Assembly: GCF_000424985.1 (NCBI RefSeq)
Contig: NZ_AUKX01000004.1
Coordinates: 110,986-174,985 of the forward strand
Length of the DNA: 64,000 nucleotides
Direction: 5' to 3'
From: Arenibacter latericius DSM 15913
GTDB taxonomy: Bacteria; Bacteroidota; Bacteroidia; Flavobacteriales; Flavobacteriaceae
Shown: in pieces, positions 1 to 9,361 of the stretch
Layout of the letters: every line of letters begins with the position of its first letter
How positions within the stretch are numbered: position 1 is the stretch's first letter
Made by a program: the position numbers and the translations under genes
Notes under the pieces: generated by a model
Told to the model about the DNA's origin: nothing
The model's database searches: none
The model's input: the letters and a program-made list of their open reading frames with translations, nothing else

Positions 1-449
1 TAGATATTAATTTTTTTGATGAAGAAATTATTAGGATCGCCAAAACCAAAGGTATTTTTGGTTTGCAACTAGATGAGAGGAGAGTGGCTAGTAAAAAGAC
101 CCTAAGGAATATAAAAAAATCTGTTCATCGGAATAAAATAATGCATTATCGTTCAGAATTGATATGGAACCAGGTACAACATATTGCAGAGCTCCTAGAT
201 GCCGAAGGTATTTTTGCATGGGACTGCCTTGTAATAGGTTCGGATTTTGACGGTATAGTAAATCCACTTAACGGATTTTGGACTTCAGAAGAGTTGCCTT
301 ATCTAGCAGATTTCTTGGAAAGGCACGCTTTTAATTATGTTCAAAATAACCCTTTTAGGTTAGCTGAAAATAATTTAAATGCCGATGAAATTATTGCTAG
401 AATAATGGGACTTAATGGGAATAGATTTTTAAAAGATAATTTTAAATAA
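1..449 (+). CDS. membrane dipeptidase, peptidase family M19 (C-terminal part)
   Basis: The gene enters from the left edge; the reading frame is open from base 3 and no start is in the window, so only about the last 149 residues are seen. They match the C-terminal part of zinc-dependent M19 (renal-type) dipeptidases: a GIFGLQLDERR strand, then the conserved segment IGSDFDGIVNPLNGFW with the family's DFDG motif, and the closing helix ADEIIARIMGLNGNRFL, which matches the usual M19 ending around G-x-N-x-x-R. Such enzymes hydrolyse dipeptides, often at the envelope. The metal-binding N-terminal half is outside the window, so activity cannot be judged here. The TTG at 63 is only an internal codon. 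Confidence 0.8.
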   Translation, partial: DINFFDEEIIRIAKTKGIFGLQLDERRVASKKTLRNIKKSVHRNKIMHYRSELIWNQVQHIAELLDAEGIFAWDCLVIGSDFDGIVNPLNGFWTSEELPYLADFLERHAFNYVQNNPFRLAENNLNADEIIARIMGLNGNRFLKDNFK

Positions 450-903
450 AACTTATAGAATAGGTTTTGTATAGTCTTTCACCGTAGATATTAATGATTG
501 ATAGACGGTTAATCATTATACTTTTTCGTTCCTATTTTAAGTTTTTATATTATTATTGATAAGTGGAACATCAAATAAAATCGTATGTAAAAATAGCTGA
601 TTTATTATTTCATTGTATGGATTGATGTCCATCAATTGTAATCATATTTAACAGTAACATATACAGCTTTTTATGCATTTTTACTTAAAGTTGTGTTTGC
701 ATTACCTAAGAAATTATATAATAGCTCTTGTTATTAATAAATTGCAACTTTAAAAATATATAATTTATACCTGGCTCACGGTAATGATCCGATAGTAAAC
801 TAGGGAAGTCGTTTCTATTTTTAACAATTTCACATTTTTTTAGAAGAGTTAAAATCTGTCCAAAAAATTAGGTAACTTAGCTTCATACACTAAATAACAA
901 ACC
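450..903. other. intergenic, no gene seen
   Basis: AT-rich stretch of 454 bases between the dipeptidase and the LemA gene. I see no convincing reading frame, RNA gene or terminator. It presumably holds the promoter for lemA, but no TAnnTTTG element stands out. Confidence 0.6.
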
Positions 904-1464
904 ATGACAACCTTTATTATTTTTTTAATTTTTATAGCGCTACTTGCGTTTTTTCTAATACATGTTTACAATAATTTTGTACGCCTAAGAAATTTAGTGA
1001 AAGACGCTTGGAGCAATATTGATGTCGCTTTAAAACGTAGATATGATCTAATCCCTAATTTGGTAGAGACAGTAAAAGGTTATGCCACTCACGAAAAATC
1101 TACTTTGGAAGCTGTTATTAATGCGAGAAATGCTGCATTGGCAGTTCCTTCTGGAGATATTAATTCTCAAATTAAGGCAGAACAAACTTTACAACGAAGT
1201 TTAGGAGGGATTTTTGCATTAGGAGAAGCTTACCCTGAACTAAAGGCAAATGTAAATTATTTGGATCTTCAGGAAAAACTAAATGATATTGAAGAAAATT
1301 TGGAGCGAGCTCGTAGATATTACAATGGAACTGTACGAGAGAATAATACTTATGGTGAAAGTATGCCTGGTGTATTGGTCGCTAGTTTGTTTAAATATCA
1401 GAAATTCGACTATTATGAGGTAGACGAGGCAAGTAGGGCTAATGTAAAAGTAGATTTTAAATAA
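904..1464 (+). CDS. LemA family protein
   Basis: 186 residues. One N-terminal membrane segment (about residues 3-25, very hydrophobic) is followed by the LemA helical domain, seen in the sequence around VKDAWSNIDVALKRRYDLIP, in NLVETVKGYATHEKSTL and in the ARRYYNGTVRENN helix. LemA proteins are small membrane-anchored proteins with a four-helix bundle facing the outside; their exact role is unsettled. The stop codon overlaps the start of the next gene (TAATG), so translation of the pair is probably coupled. LemA next to a glycine-tailed DUF2207 protein is a common pairing in bacteria, which supports a shared envelope function. Confidence 0.93.
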   Translation: MTTFIIFLIFIALLAFFLIHVYNNFVRLRNLVKDAWSNIDVALKRRYDLIPNLVETVKGYATHEKSTLEAVINARNAALAVPSGDINSQIKAEQTLQRSLGGIFALGEAYPELKANVNYLDLQEKLNDIEENLERARRYYNGTVRENNTYGESMPGVLVASLFKYQKFDYYEVDEASRANVKVDFK

Positions 1465-3152
1465 TGATAAAAACTATTTCACTCCTTCTGTTTCTCCTGT
1501 GCTTTTCTATTGGAAATACTCAGGATATTGTTGTAAATAATTATTCTGTTAACATTACTATTCATAAAGAGGGTTATTTTGATGTTGTAGAAAATTATGA
1601 TGTAAACTTTGGTATTCCATCAAAGGGTATTTTTAGAAACATTCAAACTAAGTATGAGCTTGCGGATTCCACTGGCACTACTACAAGAAAAATTAGGATA
1701 GATAATATAGATGTTCCAAACTATAAATTTGATAAGCCATTTGATTTTGTTCAGAAATTTCAAGACAACTTAGAAATAAAGATAGGGGACAAGGACGTAA
1801 CTGTAATTGGGCCTCAGCATTATGAGATCCGATATAGGGTGTATAATGCTTTTATCTTTACAGATGCAGATATTCAGTTTTATTGGAATATTAAACCAGA
1901 TGGATGGGATGCAAATTTTAATCAGATTAATTTTACAGTCCATGTTCCCGATGATGTTTATTTAAGTAAGGAGAATAGTTTTGTATATTCTGGTGATAGA
2001 GGAACTACAGGGCGCAGTAAGGAATTTGAGACCTACTATTCTAACAGCGAATTTTCTGGAGCTAGCAAATCGGGCTTTGTTTCCTATCCCGATCAAAGTG
2101 TTACTGTTTTAATTAATATGCCCGTGGGAGCCATAGAGGAGTACAAGCCTTTTTGGCCATTTTGGACAAATTATGGATATGTATTTTTGATTGGTATTTT
2201 ATTAAGTGCTTTTACCTGGGTATGGTGGATTTTTGGAAAGGATGAAAGGGTAATTGCAACCACAACTTATTATCCTCCAGAAAATATAAATCCTGCAATG
2301 GCTGGTTTTCTAATAAACGATAGAGAAGATAACTCAGATTTAATTTCTCTTTTTCCTTATTGGGGTGAAAAGGGGCTGATTAGATTGGAAGAAATTCCCA
2401 AAAAAGGATGGTTTGGGTCCAAAGACACTAAAATTATTAAGCTTAAATCCTTACCAATTGATGCTACAGATTATGAAAGAGTAATATTCTCAGGATTATT
2501 TAGTGACACGGGAACAGAATCTGAGGAGGTATTAATTAGTAGTCTAAAAGATACGTTTTATACTAAAATGAGTAAGGCAAGGGAATTGCTTAAAGATAGT
2601 GCACAACCTTATTATGAAGGCGAGTCTAAAAAGGTACAGGGCATCTTATATGTTGTTTTAATCTTGTTAGATATTGTTCTTACCATTATAGCATTATTTT
2701 TATGGGGCCCAATTGGAGCGGGTGCTTTGCTTATCACCTGTGTGGTACTCATCTACGTAAATAAATTTATGGTAAAAAAGAATGAGAAGGGGAACCGACT
2801 TTTTTCAGAATTGAAGGGGTTTAAACGTTTTATTAAAGTTGCAGAAGAAAATAAACTAAAAATGCTTCTCCAAGACGATCCCCATTATTTTGAAAATACT
2901 ATGGGATATGCCTTGGCCTTTGGAATGTTTACTAAATGGGCGAAAAAATTTGATTCTTTAGATATCCCACCTCCAAATTGGTATACAGGACATAGTACCA
3001 CAGGAATGAGAGGTTTTTCAAAATCTTTTTCTAGTTCCATGGGGAGTGCGAAATCTAATATGGTTAGTTCCCCATCTAGTTCTGGAGGAAGTTCTTCCGG
3101 TGGAGGATCTTCTGGTGGAGGATTTGGCGGAGGAGGCGGAGGTAGATGGTAG
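1464..3152 (+). CDS. DUF2207 membrane protein with glycine-rich tail
   Basis: 562 residues. A signal peptide (residues 1-19, ending near NTQ) leads to an extracytoplasmic N-terminal DUF2207 domain. A transmembrane segment follows near residues 236-258 (YVFLIGILLSAFTWVWWIFG), then a cytoplasmic part, a second hydrophobic hairpin near 393-438, and a low-complexity C-terminus built of Ser and Gly that ends GGGGGGRW. This is the architecture of the YciQ/DUF2207 family, of unknown biochemical role. The gene overlaps lemA by one base and is the second gene of that operon. The terminal Gly-rich tail is typical of the family and not a sign of damage. Confidence 0.9.
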   Translation: MIKTISLLLFLLCFSIGNTQDIVVNNYSVNITIHKEGYFDVVENYDVNFGIPSKGIFRNIQTKYELADSTGTTTRKIRIDNIDVPNYKFDKPFDFVQKFQDNLEIKIGDKDVTVIGPQHYEIRYRVYNAFIFTDADIQFYWNIKPDGWDANFNQINFTVHVPDDVYLSKENSFVYSGDRGTTGRSKEFETYYSNSEFSGASKSGFVSYPDQSVTVLINMPVGAIEEYKPFWPFWTNYGYVFLIGILLSAFTWVWWIFGKDERVIATTTYYPPENINPAMAGFLINDREDNSDLISLFPYWGEKGLIRLEEIPKKGWFGSKDTKIIKLKSLPIDATDYERVIFSGLFSDTGTESEEVLISSLKDTFYTKMSKARELLKDSAQPYYEGESKKVQGILYVVLILLDIVLTIIALFLWGPIGAGALLITCVVLIYVNKFMVKKNEKGNRLFSELKGFKRFIKVAEENKLKMLLQDDPHYFENTMGYALAFGMFTKWAKKFDSLDIPPPNWYTGHSTTGMRGFSKSFSSSMGSAKSNMVSSPSSSGGSSSGGGSSGGGFGGGGGGRW

Positions 3153-3185
3153 CTAGGAATAAAGGGATTTCTACTTACTTATTCT

Positions 3186-3193
3186 TACCTTTG
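3186..3193 (+). promoter_or_regulatory. -7 element TACCTTTG of the EamA gene
   Basis: Matches the Bacteroidota sigma-ABfr -7 consensus TAnnTTTG and lies 31 bases before the ATG at 3224. No clear -33 TTG is seen, so support is partial. Confidence 0.45.
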
Positions 3194-3223
3194 TTTATTT
3201 GTTAATTCATTTCCGTTCCGTTA

Positions 3224-4150
3224 ATGTCAAAATCCAAGAACACCCCAATGATTATAATGGCATTCTTTGCTATTTATGTTATCTGGGGTTCAACTTTTTT
3301 ATTCAATAAAATTGCAGTCCAGGAACTACCTCCTTTTATGTTGGCTTCCATCCGTTTTTCTGTTGCTGGAATATTAATATTTATTCTATGCAAGTTTTTA
3401 AGAATTCCCCTGACCATAACTAAGCAACAGTTAAAAAACTGTATTATAGCCGGATTCCTATTCTTATCGGTAGGAAATGGATTTGTAGTTTGGGCATTGC
3501 AATATGTGGATAGCGGATTAGCTGCGTTAGAAATAGCAGCCCAACCTTTGGTAATCCTCATTTTGATGCGGGTTTTAGAAGGAAAGAAAATTCAGCCCAT
3601 GTCTTTTGTAGGTGTGGCTATAGGAATACTAGGTATCTTTTTATTGGTAAGTCAAAACCAAATTATAGGTGATGAGAATACCTTGTTGGGAATGGCGATA
3701 ATTTTTATGTGTATGCTTAGTTGGGCCTTTGCCAGTTTATTTGTGGCTAAAGCAGATTTACCCTCTAATTATTTTGTGAATACAGGCTTTCAAATGTTTA
3801 CAGCTGGTATAATTTTATTAATTGGTAGCCTTGTTATTGGTGAAGAATGGAGCCTACCAACTCAATGGGATAGTGCAGTTCAATATTCCTTACTATTTTT
3901 AATTTTGTTTGGGAGTATATTAGCTTTTACTGCTTTTAACTATCTACTTAAATTGGTTTCCCCGGAAAAGGTAGCCACCTCTACTTATGTGAATCCTGTA
4001 ATTGCCCTTATTTTAGGTTGGTTGTATTTAGATGAGCAAATTACTACTCAGTCGGTTATAGCAGCAATGATATTATTAACAGGTGTTTATTTTATAAATA
4101 CTAAGAAGAAATTAGTGTTGTTTAGTAGGTTTTCCTCAAAAAAATCATAA
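3224..4150 (+). CDS. EamA/DMT superfamily transporter
   Basis: 308 residues, almost entirely hydrophobic, with about ten membrane segments arranged as two EamA repeats (residues roughly 10-140 and 155-290). Family signatures are visible: the WGSTFLFNKIA start of repeat one, the helix ALQYVDSGLAALEIAAQPL, and the repeat-two ending SPEKVATSTYVNPVIALILGW followed by LDEQIT. Members are inner-membrane drug/metabolite exporters of the RhaT/YdcZ kind; the substrate cannot be read from sequence. The gene stands alone, 71 bases after the DUF2207 gene and with its own promoter-like element. Confidence 0.9.
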   Translation: MSKSKNTPMIIMAFFAIYVIWGSTFLFNKIAVQELPPFMLASIRFSVAGILIFILCKFLRIPLTITKQQLKNCIIAGFLFLSVGNGFVVWALQYVDSGLAALEIAAQPLVILILMRVLEGKKIQPMSFVGVAIGILGIFLLVSQNQIIGDENTLLGMAIIFMCMLSWAFASLFVAKADLPSNYFVNTGFQMFTAGIILLIGSLVIGEEWSLPTQWDSAVQYSLLFLILFGSILAFTAFNYLLKLVSPEKVATSTYVNPVIALILGWLYLDEQITTQSVIAAMILLTGVYFINTKKKLVLFSRFSSKKS

Positions 4151-4597
4151 ATCATTTGCCTTAGGCCGATTCCATAAAAATATTGATTTAAATTTTACAT
4201 AAGCCAAGGGCTATTCTAAATTTAGTTGATATAAAAGTACTGGGAGATTTCCGATATAAAGTTTGAAAGCTTATATATTTTTAGAGTTAAATACTTTTTG
4301 ATTTTTCAAATAAACCAGGTTGATTTTCAATCTAATAGGTAGTATTCGTGTAGTTAAATTATTCCTTTAATTTTAAAAAAAAATTCAAAAAACCACAATA
4401 TTTACAAAATTCCCCAAAAAAAGAGGTGTGAATTATGTGTCAATTTTGATGATATTTCAACTATCCCTTAATTATTCCCTTAAATTATTATAGTTTTCTA
4501 AAATCTTGGAACTTTTACCCTTAAGTTTTGCCCAAGGCATTTTAGAACCTATAAGTTTGCACTATAATTAATTGAATTATAATTACAATTTTTATTT
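4151..4597. other. intergenic region carrying the promoter of the first FKBP gene
   Basis: 447 AT-rich bases. Apart from the promoter at its right end no gene or structured element is evident. Confidence 0.5.
4526..4559 (+). promoter_or_regulatory. promoter of FKBP gene (TTTTG / 21 bp / TAAGTTTG)
   Basis: TTTTG at 4526-4530 and TAAGTTTG at 4552-4559 are 21 bases apart, fitting the Bacteroidota housekeeping consensus TTTG-N19-21-TAnnTTTG at both boxes. Transcription would begin near 4565, about 30 bases before the ATG at 4598. This is the best-matching promoter in the window. Confidence 0.7.
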
Positions 4598-5026
4598 ATG
4601 AGTAAAGTAAAAGAGAATGATACGGTAAACGTTCATTACACAGGTAAGTTGAGCGACGGGACAGTTTTTGATAGTTCATTAGAGCGCGAACCTATACGTG
4701 TTACCTTGGGTCAGGGAAGTCTTATTCCAGGTTTTGAGAAAGGCCTAATCGATATGGAAGCCAATGAGAAGAAAACCGTTGTCATTCCTAAAGAAGAGGC
4801 TTATGGTGAGGTAAGAAAAGATATGTTCCATCCTGTTAAAAAGGAGGAATTACCAGGAGATATGAAGCCAGAGGTTGGTATGGGCTTAGTTGCCACTAGC
4901 CCAGATGGTGTAGAAAATCAATTAAGAGTAGCTGAAGTTCATGATGATCATATTATCCTAGATGCTAATCACCCATTAGCAGGTCATGATCTTACTTTTG
5001 AACTAGAAGTTGTTAGTATAGGTTAA
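4598..5026 (+). CDS. SlyD-like FKBP-type peptidyl-prolyl isomerase
   Basis: 142 residues without signal peptide, so cytoplasmic. FKBP fold hallmarks are present: VHYTGKLSDGTVFDSS, the IPGFEKGLIDM segment with the active-site pattern and the C-terminal LTFELEVVSI strand. Between them lies the insert-in-flap region typical of SlyD-type enzymes (about residues 68-125), which gives chaperone activity. Unlike Escherichia coli SlyD there is no His-rich metal-binding tail. A close paralogue lies at 10858-11286. The gene is monocistronic, with its own promoter and a strong terminator shared with the convergent TonB receptor gene. Confidence 0.93.
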   Translation: MSKVKENDTVNVHYTGKLSDGTVFDSSLEREPIRVTLGQGSLIPGFEKGLIDMEANEKKTVVIPKEEAYGEVRKDMFHPVKKEELPGDMKPEVGMGLVATSPDGVENQLRVAEVHDDHIILDANHPLAGHDLTFELEVVSIG

Positions 5027-5077
5027 ACTATAAAACGTTTAATTGCGTTTTATCTTTTGGATAAAGTATATTCAAGG

Positions 5078-5106
5078 AAGAAGGCCACTAAATTAGTGGC
5101 CTTCTT
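5078..5106. terminator. bidirectional rho-independent terminator
   Basis: Perfect 13-bp stem (5078-5090 with 5094-5106) and a 3-base loop between the convergent FKBP and TonB receptor genes. T-rich on the + side and A-rich on the other, so it can serve both. Confidence 0.85.
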
Positions 5107-5128
5107 ATTTGTTATAGATGAATCTAAA

Positions 5129-8032
5129 TTAATTTAAGGTAAAGCTTAATCTAGCAAAAAGGAATCTCCCTCCAATACCAAACTGTTGTGCTCTTCTAGA
5201 CCAATCAAATCGGCCATCACTTCTATTCCCATACTGTTCTTCAGCTCTATCAGGATAAATATCGAACAGGTTATTGGCACCTAAGGTAATGGTAAGCGAT
5301 TCTGTAGCCTTATATCCAAGAGAAAGGTCGGTTACTAGTTTACTGCCAAAAACTTGTTGATTAGCAACTGTAGTGGTAGCTTCTGTGACCTCTCCGAAAT
5401 ATACATTTCTAAGGAAAACAACGAATTTATCAGAGGTTAGGCTATTAGATAAATTAATTTTAGTTCTAGGAACTGCTTCTTCCAAGTATACCCTACTATC
5501 TTCTGGGAAATAAGTACCTACTAATCCGGCATCGCTCAATATTTTAGAAGCATTAATTTCACCTACCTGTTTGGTTTTGGAAAAAGTACCTGCAAGATCA
5601 GATTTTAGCTTCCAATTGGCGCCTAAGTCTGCATCGTGGGTCACGACAACGTCTAAGCCCTTAGATTCGGTATCAATGGCGTTGGCAAAGAAAGATGCTG
5701 CCGTAGCATTGGCTTGTCTTAAGAGATTAAATAGCTCTAATTGTGCACCCGAATAGGAGGCGGGAACCCCTCCGGTACCTGTTCCAGCATCAGCAGTAGG
5801 TGCAAACTGACCAGTGTAGACCACTCGGTCATCTATAGATACAAAATAACCATCTACGGTTACTGTAATTCTAGCGTCTGGGAATTTGGCAGTAAGACCT
5901 AAACTAATACTTTGGGAGGTCTCTTCCTTTAATTGTGGTATCCCTAAAAGTTTAGCTGCTCTACTATCGTTGGCAAAGGTTCCTACTTCCTGTGGATTAC
6001 CTTCATTATCAAATATAGTAGAAGTGGAATTAAAGTTAATCTGATGCAGGGAAGGGGCCCTAAATCCGGTATTTAAAGCACCACGAATGTTTAAATTATC
6101 AGTAGCTTTAAACCTACTAGCCAATTTAAAATTGATAGTGGAGCCAAAATCGCTATAGTTTTCATAACGGGATGCAAAGCTTGCTAAAAAAGCTTCTGAA
6201 AAATCGGCTTCTATATCAAAATATCCAGCGACACTGCTTCGCCCTCTAGACAATTCGTTTTGTGGTGCAAATCCTGGAAATACTTGTGATCCTCCGGGTC
6301 TAGAGCTACCAAAGAAATCTTTAGAAGGTTGTTGGGAAGCTAGTGTAATCCTTTGTCCTTCTGTCGTATATTGCGTATAAGAAGCTTCTTCCCCAGCCAT
6401 TATATCATAATTTTCAACTCTATATTCAGCTCCAAAAGCAATGTTTAGGCCAGACATCACATCATCAAAAAACTGAGATATATCTAGATTAGAGGTGTTT
6501 TGGGAAAAAGAAAATCCACCTGCATCGAACAAGGTAGGGGAAGCATTTTGCATAGAGGCATTAAAGGTGTTTCCTATGGTGTATAAAAAAGCATTCTTAC
6601 CATAGGTGTTGCTTAAATCTACATTCCAATCTCCTATCATTCCTTTAATTCCCAATGAGAAAGATTGGTCTTTGATGTGCGAATTTATTTCTGGCAAAAA
6701 CCCGTTAAGGTAGGCAGGGGTAAAGGTCCTGCTCTGATTAGGTAGTCTATAAAATCCTGCTGAATTACCGGTTCTAGCACTTATACCTGCAAATGAATAC
6801 AGTTCTGTTCCCAAATCATCTAAAGGCAAAGAGAAATTAGCAAATAAACGACCTCCTCTAAGGGAAGACTGACCTACTCTCATATTAAAATCGCTTCTTT
6901 GTAATCCTCTAGCCGAAAGTTCTGCGGCGGTAGCGTCTGCACTTAGAATTGTTCTTAATTCTTCTTTAGTTGTTGCGCCATTACGATTAATTCCAGCCTG
7001 GTCTGCATATTGTATTACATCGGCTACATCATCATCCAATAATTTAAATATATCATATCCATCAGCATTTGCCACTCGTTCTACAGTATTGTACAAATTA
7101 AAGATTTCACCTTCCCATTCTTTCATTCTGCTGTACTCTTTTCGCACGTCAAAATCACCTGATAGGTTTATAAATCCACCATTATCGCCTAAGGGGATAC
7201 CATAACTTGCTGCTACGTTAGTTGTTTCTCCATCTACACCTCCTGTTTGATCGTTGGCTTCTTTAGTGAAATGTGCACCAGTGGTAACGGTAGTAGTTAG
7301 TTCATTAACATTTTTGTTAAGAATTATATTAATTACCCCTGCAATAGCATCGGAGCCATATTGGGCTGCAGCACCATCTCTTAATACTTCTATACGTTGA
7401 ATTGCCGAAGCAGGAATTGCATTTAGGTCCGTCCCTACACTTCCACGACCAAAGGTACCGTTTACGTTAATGAGCGAAGAGGTATGTCTCCTTTTACCAT
7501 TAATAAGGACCAAAACTTGATCTGGGCCTAACCCTCTAAGAGAAGCTGGATCTATATGATCTGTACCATCAGAAATGGTTTGGGTATTGGAGGTAAAGGA
7601 AGGGGCCACATAATTCAGTATCTGATTTAAGTTGACCTGCGGAGCTACATTGTTTAACTCCTTCATATCTATTACGTCTACTGGAACTGTACTTTCGGTA
7701 GCCGTTCTATTAGGATTTCTAGACCCTACAATGATTACCTCTGATAGTGCTAAACCAGAATTTAGCGTAATATTCATCACTGTCTGATCTACTCTAAGCT
7801 GAAGGGTTTCAAATCCAATATAAGAAACCTTTATCATGTCTCCAATATTAGCCTCCAAGGTAAAATTACCATCAAAATCTGAGGTGGTACCAATAGTAGT
7901 TCCAACAACAACTATTGATGCCCCAGGTAATGGCGCCCCCTCTTCGTCAGCAACTGTTCCAGTAATCTGGGCATTGGTAAGTGCAATTGCTCCTAATAAT
8001 AAAACAATTAATGTTAAATAATTCTTTTTCAT
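5129..8032 (-). CDS. TonB-dependent outer membrane receptor with carboxypeptidase-like N-domain
   Basis: 967 residues. Order: signal peptide (1-21), a CarboxypepD_reg-like beta-sandwich (about 22-105, ITGTVADEEGAPLPGASIVV), a plug domain (about 115-240, ending AAAQYGSDAIAGVINIIL), then a long beta-barrel with the usual N-R-A-P-S and GFRAPSLHQIN strands, closing in FLFARLSFTLN. It takes up an unknown substrate across the outer membrane with TonB energy. No SusD-like partner gene adjoins it, so a glycan-uptake role like SusC is not supported; plug and barrel style resemble non-SusC receptors for iron complexes, vitamins or peptides. It is monocistronic. I could not find a clear -7 box upstream. 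Confidence 0.93.
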   Translation of the reverse strand: MKKNYLTLIVLLLGAIALTNAQITGTVADEEGAPLPGASIVVVGTTIGTTSDFDGNFTLEANIGDMIKVSYIGFETLQLRVDQTVMNITLNSGLALSEVIIVGSRNPNRTATESTVPVDVIDMKELNNVAPQVNLNQILNYVAPSFTSNTQTISDGTDHIDPASLRGLGPDQVLVLINGKRRHTSSLINVNGTFGRGSVGTDLNAIPASAIQRIEVLRDGAAAQYGSDAIAGVINIILNKNVNELTTTVTTGAHFTKEANDQTGGVDGETTNVAASYGIPLGDNGGFINLSGDFDVRKEYSRMKEWEGEIFNLYNTVERVANADGYDIFKLLDDDVADVIQYADQAGINRNGATTKEELRTILSADATAAELSARGLQRSDFNMRVGQSSLRGGRLFANFSLPLDDLGTELYSFAGISARTGNSAGFYRLPNQSRTFTPAYLNGFLPEINSHIKDQSFSLGIKGMIGDWNVDLSNTYGKNAFLYTIGNTFNASMQNASPTLFDAGGFSFSQNTSNLDISQFFDDVMSGLNIAFGAEYRVENYDIMAGEEASYTQYTTEGQRITLASQQPSKDFFGSSRPGGSQVFPGFAPQNELSRGRSSVAGYFDIEADFSEAFLASFASRYENYSDFGSTINFKLASRFKATDNLNIRGALNTGFRAPSLHQINFNSTSTIFDNEGNPQEVGTFANDSRAAKLLGIPQLKEETSQSISLGLTAKFPDARITVTVDGYFVSIDDRVVYTGQFAPTADAGTGTGGVPASYSGAQLELFNLLRQANATAASFFANAIDTESKGLDVVVTHDADLGANWKLKSDLAGTFSKTKQVGEINASKILSDAGLVGTYFPEDSRVYLEEAVPRTKINLSNSLTSDKFVVFLRNVYFGEVTEATTTVANQQVFGSKLVTDLSLGYKATESLTITLGANNLFDIYPDRAEEQYGNRSDGRFDWSRRAQQFGIGGRFLFARLSFTLN

Positions 8033-8464
8033 AATTGGGTTGTTTATTGGTTATTGTTTTAAAAGTTAAGAATTTTTAACCTATCATTTATTAAATAAGA
8101 GGAAAAACTATAATCACTTATAAACATAAACCTATTTATTATGAAATAGTTAGCGGTATTTATTGCCCACTTATCACTTAAATAATGCTAGTACTTCTGT
8201 GATTGTTTTGCTTTAGTAAGTTACTTGTTTACCGAAATAAGAAAGGAAAGAAGTAATACTATTTGATTTATTTTTTGGAGAAAATAAAAATACTTTTATA
8301 GCGCTTCATAAATTGAATTACATAGCGTATCTTTGTTAAAGTACCATGGGTAGTAGAAGCTCTTAAATCTACGTTTTTTGAAAGACTATTCTTGTAAAAA
8401 TACAATGTTTGGTTTTAGAACATCTCCCCCTCATGGAATATTTTAATAATAACTAAATTTAGGA
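8033..8464. other. divergent intergenic region
   Basis: 432 bases between the divergent TonB receptor and cold-shock-domain genes. Only the promoter element at 8338-8345 is recognisable. Confidence 0.5.
8338..8345 (+). promoter_or_regulatory. -7 element TATCTTTG of the cold-shock-domain gene
   Basis: Full match to TAnnTTTG. If used, the mRNA starts near 8352 and has a leader of about 110 bases, long as is common for cold-shock genes. Confidence 0.45.
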
Positions 8465-8917
8465 ATGGCAAAATCGCAACAGACGTATAATAAAAGCGAA
8501 AAAGAAAAAAAGCGTTTAAAGAAGAGAGAAGAAAAGCAAAAGAAGAAATTAGCCCGAAAAGCTGAGGCAAAAGAAAACCCAGGAATTCAGTTTGCCTACG
8601 TTGACCACGATGGTAATTTAACCGACACTCCACCAGATCCATCCGAGAAGGTAGAAATAGATGCTTCTACGATAGAAATAGGTATCCCTAAGAAAGAAGA
8701 GGGTGATGTAGAGGAATTTGATCCGGTAAGAAATGGAAAAGTTTCCTTTTTTGATCATTCTAAAGGATTTGGATTTATCATCGATTCTGAAAATAACGAA
8801 AAATATTTTACTCACGTTAGCGGCTTAATTGACGAAATAACGGAAAATGATAAGGTCTCTTTTGAACTTGAAAAAGGAATGAAAGGGATGAACGCAGTAA
8901 GAGTAAAGAAAATTTAA
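8465..8917 (+). CDS. cold-shock-domain protein with basic N-terminal extension
   Basis: 150 residues in three parts: a strongly basic Lys/Arg/Glu helix (about 1-40), an acidic linker (about 45-85) and a C-terminal cold-shock domain (about 88-150). The domain shows RNP1 (KGFGFI), the RNP2-like strand YFTHVSGL and the ending KGMNAVRVKKI. It should bind single-stranded nucleic acid. The domain is closely similar to the stand-alone 64-residue Csp at 34841-35035, with the same HVSGLIDEI stretch, so the two are probably paralogues. The basic tail may add general RNA or ribosome binding (inference). Confidence 0.88.
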   Translation: MAKSQQTYNKSEKEKKRLKKREEKQKKKLARKAEAKENPGIQFAYVDHDGNLTDTPPDPSEKVEIDASTIEIGIPKKEEGDVEEFDPVRNGKVSFFDHSKGFGFIIDSENNEKYFTHVSGLIDEITENDKVSFELEKGMKGMNAVRVKKI

Positions 8918-9361
8918 TCTTCAAGTTTTTACTTCATAAAAGAATATTCGGAATAGCATAGGAACTATATTTTTATATAAATAATATGTTATTCCGAAAA
9001 TCCTTCTTGGATTACCCAAAATATCTAGTAACTATCCTAAGCCAAATATTAACGAAAGGGCTAAGAGTCCACGTAGTTACACAAAGCCCTTTTCATAAAG
9101 TTATAGGGGCTTAATTTTTTTTCTACCTAGAAATCACATCTATTTTTGGTTTAATAGCTATTTTGTTGTTTTAACAAACCTTAATACCCTACATTTTCTT
9201 CTAGTAATATCTCAATAATTAGTTTAAACCACCAAAACTTATTGGTAATGGTTTAAGAACTCTAGTTTTTTAGTTCTCTATAGTCAATTCTCTCCAAAAT
9301 AAATTTTATCTTTTATCCCGTTTATTAAAGAGGTCATTTTCATATTAAAAAATTGAACATT
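8918..9361. other. intergenic with two inverted repeats
   Basis: About 440 bases. Contains a wide inverted repeat (TTCGGAATA at 8947-8955, complement at 8990-8998) and the terminator candidate at 9055-9092. No gene seen. Confidence 0.4.
9055..9092 (+). terminator. possible terminator
   Basis: Stem AAAGGGCT/AGCCCTTT with a 22-base loop followed by TTCAT. It is the only structure downstream of the cold-shock-domain gene, but lies about 140 bases after its stop and has a short T run. Confidence 0.35.

Noticed and set aside
5129..8032. SusC-type glycan receptor
   Set aside because: No SusD gene or glycoside hydrolases nearby, so only a general TonB receptor call is made.
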